Below the pieces are notes generated by a model, which worked only from the letters and a program-made list of their open reading frames with translations, made no database searches and was not told the origin of the DNA. From Candidatus Woesebacteria bacterium RIFCSPHIGHO2_01_FULL_44_10 (GTDB lineage Bacteria; Patescibacteriota; Microgenomatia; UBA8517), in NCBI GenBank assembly GCA_001792465.1, contig MGGO01000026.1, forward strand, positions 7,269-22,260: DNA of 14,992 bases, written 5' to 3'. Position 1 is the stretch's first letter, and each line of letters begins with the position of its first letter. Positions 11,411 through 14,992 of the stretch are shown here, piece by piece. The position numbers and the translations under genes are program-made.

Positions 11411-12469
11411 ATGGCTGGAACAGAGAGAGATACAAATGAGGAGATGAGCAAAACCAAAGAAAAGCTAGGTTACGGAATCGAATATTTTACAGGCATTAGA
11501 CCATCTGGAGATTTGACGGTTGCGAACTTCTTGGGGGCTGTTAGGCCGCTTCTTGATCTTCAACGGGAGCATAAAACCATGGTCTTTGTTGCGGATATCC
11601 ACGCCTTGACAGATAATGAGTACGATACAGTTAGACACTTCACACCAGAAGTTGTGGCAGATTATCTGGCGTTAGGTTTAGATCCTTCTAAAGTAGATAT
11701 CTTTGTACAATCAGAATTACTGGGGGAGGTTTCAACACTAACCTTGCTTTTAATGCGCCACATGACTGTTTCACAGGCAATGCGTGTGCCTGCATTGAAG
11801 GACAAATTAAAAGATCATGATCATCCAGAGAGAGCAAATCTTCTTTTGACATGTTACCCAATTATGATGGCAGCAGATATTCTCTTGCAACAAGCTTCGG
11901 TAATTCCTGTTGGGGAGGATCAAGTTTCTCATATGGAAGTAACGCGCAATCTAGCCAGCAGTTTCAATCAGACATATGGTCAAACCGATACATTTGTAGT
12001 CCCAAAGACTTATGCAGTTAAAGCTCTTAGAATTAAATCGTTAAATGGTGTAGGTAAGATGAGTAAGTCTCAACCTGAAGGAGCAATATTTCTTACGGAT
12101 GAACCAAGTATTGCAGCAAAAAAAATCAAGCGAGCAGTTACTGGAATGGCAGGAGAAATGAATGAAATAATAGCAAGCCATATTGAATTAGCAAAAGGGC
12201 TAAATTTTGACCCAGAAAGAGCGAGGGTGTTAGACGAGATTATAGCTGCTCATATGTCAGGCACTGCCGTTATGGGAGATTTTAAAAAGCTGATGACGGA
12301 TATTGTTGTAGAATTTTTGGAGAATTTCCAAAAAAGACGAAAAGAAATTACACAAGACCCAAGCTATATCCCTTCTGTGCTAGCTAAGGGCAGAGAAGTG
12401 GCGAAGCAAAATGCCACCAAAACACTAGAGTCAGTTTTTGTGTCCCTGTCCTCACGAAAACGTCAATAA
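11411..12469 (+). CDS. trpS: Tryptophanyl-tRNA synthetase, bacterial type, with altered HIGH motif
   Basis: A 352-residue class I synthetase for tRNA-Trp. It has the FTGIRPSGDL entry, DIHALTD (62-68), the ACYP-type CYPIMMAADILL (148-159), the PVGEDQ signature (166-171), and an intact GKMSKSQPEG (215-224). The HIGH position, TIGN in Geobacillus TrpRS, reads TVAN (36-39), so its Gly is Ala. Typical TrpRS ends ~330 residues; the few extra residues here are at the N-terminus, and ATG 11444 is an alternative start. It leads a tight cluster with a phosphotransferase, a nucleotidyltransferase-like protein and a second TrpRS-like gene. It is probably functional by overall conservation. Confidence 0.9.
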   Translation: MAGTERDTNEEMSKTKEKLGYGIEYFTGIRPSGDLTVANFLGAVRPLLDLQREHKTMVFVADIHALTDNEYDTVRHFTPEVVADYLALGLDPSKVDIFVQSELLGEVSTLTLLLMRHMTVSQAMRVPALKDKLKDHDHPERANLLLTCYPIMMAADILLQQASVIPVGEDQVSHMEVTRNLASSFNQTYGQTDTFVVPKTYAVKALRIKSLNGVGKMSKSQPEGAIFLTDEPSIAAKKIKRAVTGMAGEMNEIIASHIELAKGLNFDPERARVLDEIIAAHMSGTAVMGDFKKLMTDIVVEFLENFQKRRKEITQDPSYIPSVLAKGREVAKQNATKTLESVFVSLSSRKRQ

Positions 12470-12488
12470 CTACCCCAAAATAAGGAAA

Positions 12489-13598
12489 ATGGAAAGAAGA
12501 GATCAAATAACGTTTGATGCAGTTCGTATTTCAACAAAAGCAATGAACGCTCTTTTCGAAAATAAATTTAATTCAGAGTTGATATTAATTTCTCCTCCAG
12601 GTAGCTCTGGAGCAAGGGTTTCGATATTTAAATCCGCTGATACAGAATTTCTCTATGCAGTTAAATGCGCTAGAGACACAAGAATCTCGTTATCAGACGA
12701 AGTTAGAAAAAGAGATATTTTAGCAAAATATATACCTAGTCATTTACCGGAGATTCTATGGACGGGGGATGTAGAAGGTTTCGAAACAATTATTTCAGAA
12801 TGTAACGGTGTGCATACTCTACACAATCTAATTATAAACGGAGATCTTCCACACGATCAGTTACTTTCTATTTGGGAGGATGCAGTTAGCTCTTTTATTA
12901 CTGTGTGGAAAAATTCTAAAACTTTTCCTTTTAACAAAGATCTTTGTCCGAGAGACTTCTCTAAACGCATAGAAAGGATAGCAAAGGGACTTTATGAGAA
13001 AACTATAATGGATGTGAAACTTTCTAACATTTGGGATAAGAATATATATGTGAACGGAGAAGAATATCCATCCATAGCGCAAATGCTTGAGAACATTTCA
13101 AATATTGGGACTCCTTCTTTTGGTGTTACTTGTCATGGTGATCCGCAACCAAGCAACATAATTGTTGGTAGAGAGGCTAACAAGAGTTGGTATTGTGTGG
13201 ATTGGGAGTGGTCAGGGCCCAACCATGATTGGCGAATGATGGCCAGTCATCTCTATGGTTGGTGGTTTACTCGTTGCATCACATTAAAAGAGAGACCGTT
13301 GATTAGTGTTACAAACAGAGGAGTAGAACTAAATTATCATGCCTTTTTACCGAATCATTTCCAAAGTTATCCACAGTCAGCATTTCAACTTTTAGAGAAA
13401 ACATTTGGTGAAAATTTAGATGAAGGTGCAAGACGAGATATAAATAAATATTTAGCCGCTCTATACTTAGGAGATTTAAGATTTTTGGGTATATGGAATC
13501 GTGAAGTTTTTGCTGTTCCGCTATTGGCACAGGGGGTGATCACGGCAAATAGATCTGTATCTAACTTAGATAATAGCGTCTTTGATTTTTCAATATAG
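12489..13598 (+). CDS. APH/choline-kinase-like phosphotransferase
   Basis: A 369-residue small-molecule kinase of the aminoglycoside phosphotransferase/choline kinase family (PF01636-like). It has an ATP-lysine candidate K59 (YAVKCA), the catalytic loop CHGDPQPSNII (215-225) with D218 and N223, and VDWEW (237-241) with the metal Asp D238. The C-terminal half is helical. ATG 12489 is preferred over the upstream in-frame ATG 12438, which would overlap trpS by 32 bp and add residues (MCPCPHENVNN) that look like noncoding read-through. A weak CAAAAT ends 7 nt before it. Local base composition is AT-rich (19 G/C in bases 12781-12840). The substrate is unknown, and drug resistance should not be assumed. 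Confidence 0.8.
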   Translation: MERRDQITFDAVRISTKAMNALFENKFNSELILISPPGSSGARVSIFKSADTEFLYAVKCARDTRISLSDEVRKRDILAKYIPSHLPEILWTGDVEGFETIISECNGVHTLHNLIINGDLPHDQLLSIWEDAVSSFITVWKNSKTFPFNKDLCPRDFSKRIERIAKGLYEKTIMDVKLSNIWDKNIYVNGEEYPSIAQMLENISNIGTPSFGVTCHGDPQPSNIIVGREANKSWYCVDWEWSGPNHDWRMMASHLYGWWFTRCITLKERPLISVTNRGVELNYHAFLPNHFQSYPQSAFQLLEKTFGENLDEGARRDINKYLAALYLGDLRFLGIWNREVFAVPLLAQGVITANRSVSNLDNSVFDFSI

Positions 13599-13600
13599 AA

Positions 13601-14428
13601 ATGTACAAAGAATTTATTTCACCAACTAGTTACGAATTTATTTCACGATCGGTGAGTAAAATTTCTCTGGAAAGGCATTTTGAACAAGAAGAGAGAGGCT
13701 TCTGGGTTTGTTATGGAAGTTTTGTATTAAATTTACAAAATGAAAAAAGTGATTTGGATTTGCTCTATGTTTGCGATAATATCGATTCTGTGGGTAGGAT
13801 ACAATCTGAGTTTGAGGGACATCCTGTCACGTTGTATATCTTGAGTAGAAAGGAGTTTATTGCCGACGGTGAAGCGAAAAAATACGGAGGCTATTTTAGC
13901 GGTAAAGTACTTAATCCACATATCGTAATTTCGAAAAACGATGCCGATCAAGATCTTATTTTCAGGGTCGCGTGTGAATTTATTGCGGATTTCGCATCTA
14001 GCATTGGTAAACAAAGGGGAGCTAAATTATCCACCTCAGCAAATTTGGTAGCAGACACAATATTAGCCCGTTTTCATATCTGTCCATGGTATGCAAACTA
14101 TTTCATGCGTTATTTTAATCATCCCAGGTTTTCTGATTTGTGGAGACGGATGGAGGAGACGATACCACAAACATTAATTGCCACAAAACGAGTATCTTCT
14201 CATGGAAACGGTTATAGTTATCTCAACACCCCAGGTGATGATGAACTCCATTTGATTCTAATTAAATCCATAGCTAGGTTTTGGTCTACTGGAAGTTATC
14301 TTCATAACTCTCCATATTTTTTGGACACATATATCCAAAAATCTGATCAGTATTGTAAAGACCCAAAGGCGTTGGCAGAGATGAAATTGTTTGTAAAGAA
14401 AATGGCTGGATTGGGGGCTAATAAATAA
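13601..14428 (+). CDS. Nucleotidyltransferase-fold protein lacking an obvious third Asp
   Basis: A 275-residue protein with a Pol-beta-type nucleotidyltransferase core. It has CYGSFVLNLQNEKSDLDLLYV, with GS at 39-40 and D51/D53 as the paired metal ligands. A third strand, PVTLYIL (75-81), follows, where the expected Asp reads Thr77. Either the third carboxylate comes from elsewhere or the enzyme is changed or inactive. The rest is mostly helical and unrecognised, with many aromatic residues (CPWYANYFMRYFNHPRF). It starts 2 nt after the phosphotransferase stop and ends 5 nt before the second synthetase-like gene, so it is firmly in this operon. A kinase-NTase pair of this kind can act on one small molecule or tRNA-like substrate. 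Confidence 0.65.
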   Translation: MYKEFISPTSYEFISRSVSKISLERHFEQEERGFWVCYGSFVLNLQNEKSDLDLLYVCDNIDSVGRIQSEFEGHPVTLYILSRKEFIADGEAKKYGGYFSGKVLNPHIVISKNDADQDLIFRVACEFIADFASSIGKQRGAKLSTSANLVADTILARFHICPWYANYFMRYFNHPRFSDLWRRMEETIPQTLIATKRVSSHGNGYSYLNTPGDDELHLILIKSIARFWSTGSYLHNSPYFLDTYIQKSDQYCKDPKALAEMKLFVKKMAGLGANK

Positions 14429-14433
14429 ATCTT

Positions 14434-14992
14434 ATGTCAGTAGAAAATTGGTCTATACAAGTTGCGAGACAAACATCAGAGCTAGAAAAGGTCAAAACAT
14501 CTCAGTTTGGATTAGTGCCTCTTTGTGACGAGTTGGATAGACAAGATGAATTTGGTGAACTTCGTGAAGATTTTTTGAAGTTGGGAGTGTGGACTCTGCA
14601 GAATCCAGGACCAATTTTCAGGGCCATAATGGGTGAGAAGAAATTTTCAATTCTTGTCGGGATGAGACCAACACAGAGACATCATCTGGGCCACCTTACC
14701 ACTATGAAGGAATTGTCGTGGCTTCAGAGCAAAGGAGGAACCCCGATTTTTGTATTTGCTAGCCACGAATCAGGAAAAGCTATTAACCGAGAGGAACTTA
14801 AAGAAAATATGTCAGTTTTTTCTAGGTTTTATGCACATTTTACTCAATCCACGCTTCCTGCAAAATCTACGTTCTTGTCAGATAAGGCCGATGATGGGCT
14901 TCGCCTATTAGAGGATCGAGTTTCAGAACAGATAAAGTTAAATAAACTACTCCAGCTATATGGATGGAATAATGAAATTTCTGTGTCGCAGA
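14434..14992 (+). CDS. Second TrpRS-like protein, archaeal/eukaryotic layout, 3'-truncated by window edge
   Basis: 186 residues are visible and the frame runs off the window. The class I synthetase entry is clear: FSILVGMRPTQRHHLGHL with HLGH at 84-87, then MKELSWLQSKGGTPIFVF. The preceding helix and the block GVWTLQNPGPIFRAI...KKFSILVG parallel the archaeal/human TrpRS arrangement (a short 'F-S-H-R-D' helix before the F-x-L-Y-T-G strand). This differs from the bacterial-type trpS four genes upstream. A TyrRS-like identity is also possible. Residue KMSKS would lie beyond the window. It follows the NTase gene by 5 nt without a Shine-Dalgarno sequence. Confidence 0.7.
   Translation, partial: MSVENWSIQVARQTSELEKVKTSQFGLVPLCDELDRQDEFGELREDFLKLGVWTLQNPGPIFRAIMGEKKFSILVGMRPTQRHHLGHLTTMKELSWLQSKGGTPIFVFASHESGKAINREELKENMSVFSRFYAHFTQSTLPAKSTFLSDKADDGLRLLEDRVSEQIKLNKLLQLYGWNNEISVSQ

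Noticed and set aside
12438..12488. Upstream start for the phosphotransferase gene
   Set aside because: It would overlap trpS by 32 bp and add 17 residues of unlikely composition. ATG 12489 fits the spacing and the family start better.
12489..13598. Calling the phosphotransferase an aminoglycoside-resistance gene
   Set aside because: Only fold-level motifs are visible. The family acts on many small molecules, and the context is a synthetase cluster.

Overview
The window looks like part of a Candidate Phyla Radiation (Patescibacteria) genome, most likely of Microgenomates type. This is inferred from gene style and not from any search. The evidence is: short, tightly packed genes; many small lineage-style hypothetical proteins; almost no Shine-Dalgarno sequences; start codons sitting 5-9 nt after -10 boxes; and short repeat insertions inside a housekeeping gene (cysS).

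Left part (1-4650). The DNA replication/repair set dnaX (5' end cut by the window)-ybaB-recR is followed by a charged coiled-coil protein. A reverse-strand protein-kinase-fold gene comes next, and it stops right after its metal-binding Asp. It shares a divergent promoter region with cysS, which carries a palindromic repeat insertion near its N-terminus and a 9-bp in-frame tandem repeat near its C-terminus.

Middle part (4648-9918). A secreted helical protein and a single-pass membrane protein follow cysS by start/stop overlap or near-abutment. They converge on a reverse-strand pair, a stand-alone ATP-cone and an unknown 108-aa protein. From one shared, near-symmetric -10 region the ATP-cone gene runs left and a ZIP metal transporter runs right. 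The transporter is followed by a pterin carbinolamine dehydratase and a HIT protein. Two 88-aa coiled-coil paralogues (about 70% identical) flank a KynB-like cyclase/hydrolase. Between the first paralogue and the cyclase lie a hairpin with an exact 13-nt match to the T-box core and an array of six 10-bp repeats. An SDR oxidoreductase follows.

Right part (9946-14992). A ChaN/EreA-like protein fused to a DUF6624-like domain sits between two homologous ~100-bp segments. Each segment has TAAAAT, 6 nt, then ATG opening a tiny frame that begins MSLSVG. Next is a tight four-gene cluster: a bacterial-type tryptophanyl-tRNA synthetase with a changed HIGH motif, an APH/choline-kinase-like phosphotransferase, a nucleotidyltransferase-fold protein lacking an obvious third Asp, and the start of a second TrpRS-like protein of archaeal/eukaryotic layout, cut by the window edge. 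This cluster is the best candidate for an undescribed system. The two enzymes in its middle are more AT-rich than the dnaX region.

A recurring theme is promoter placement consistent with leaderless transcripts. At five starts the -10 box ends exactly 6 nt before the start codon, and at several others 5-9 nt before it. No tRNA, rRNA, CRISPR array or transposase was seen, and no stretch over about 300 bases lacks a gene.
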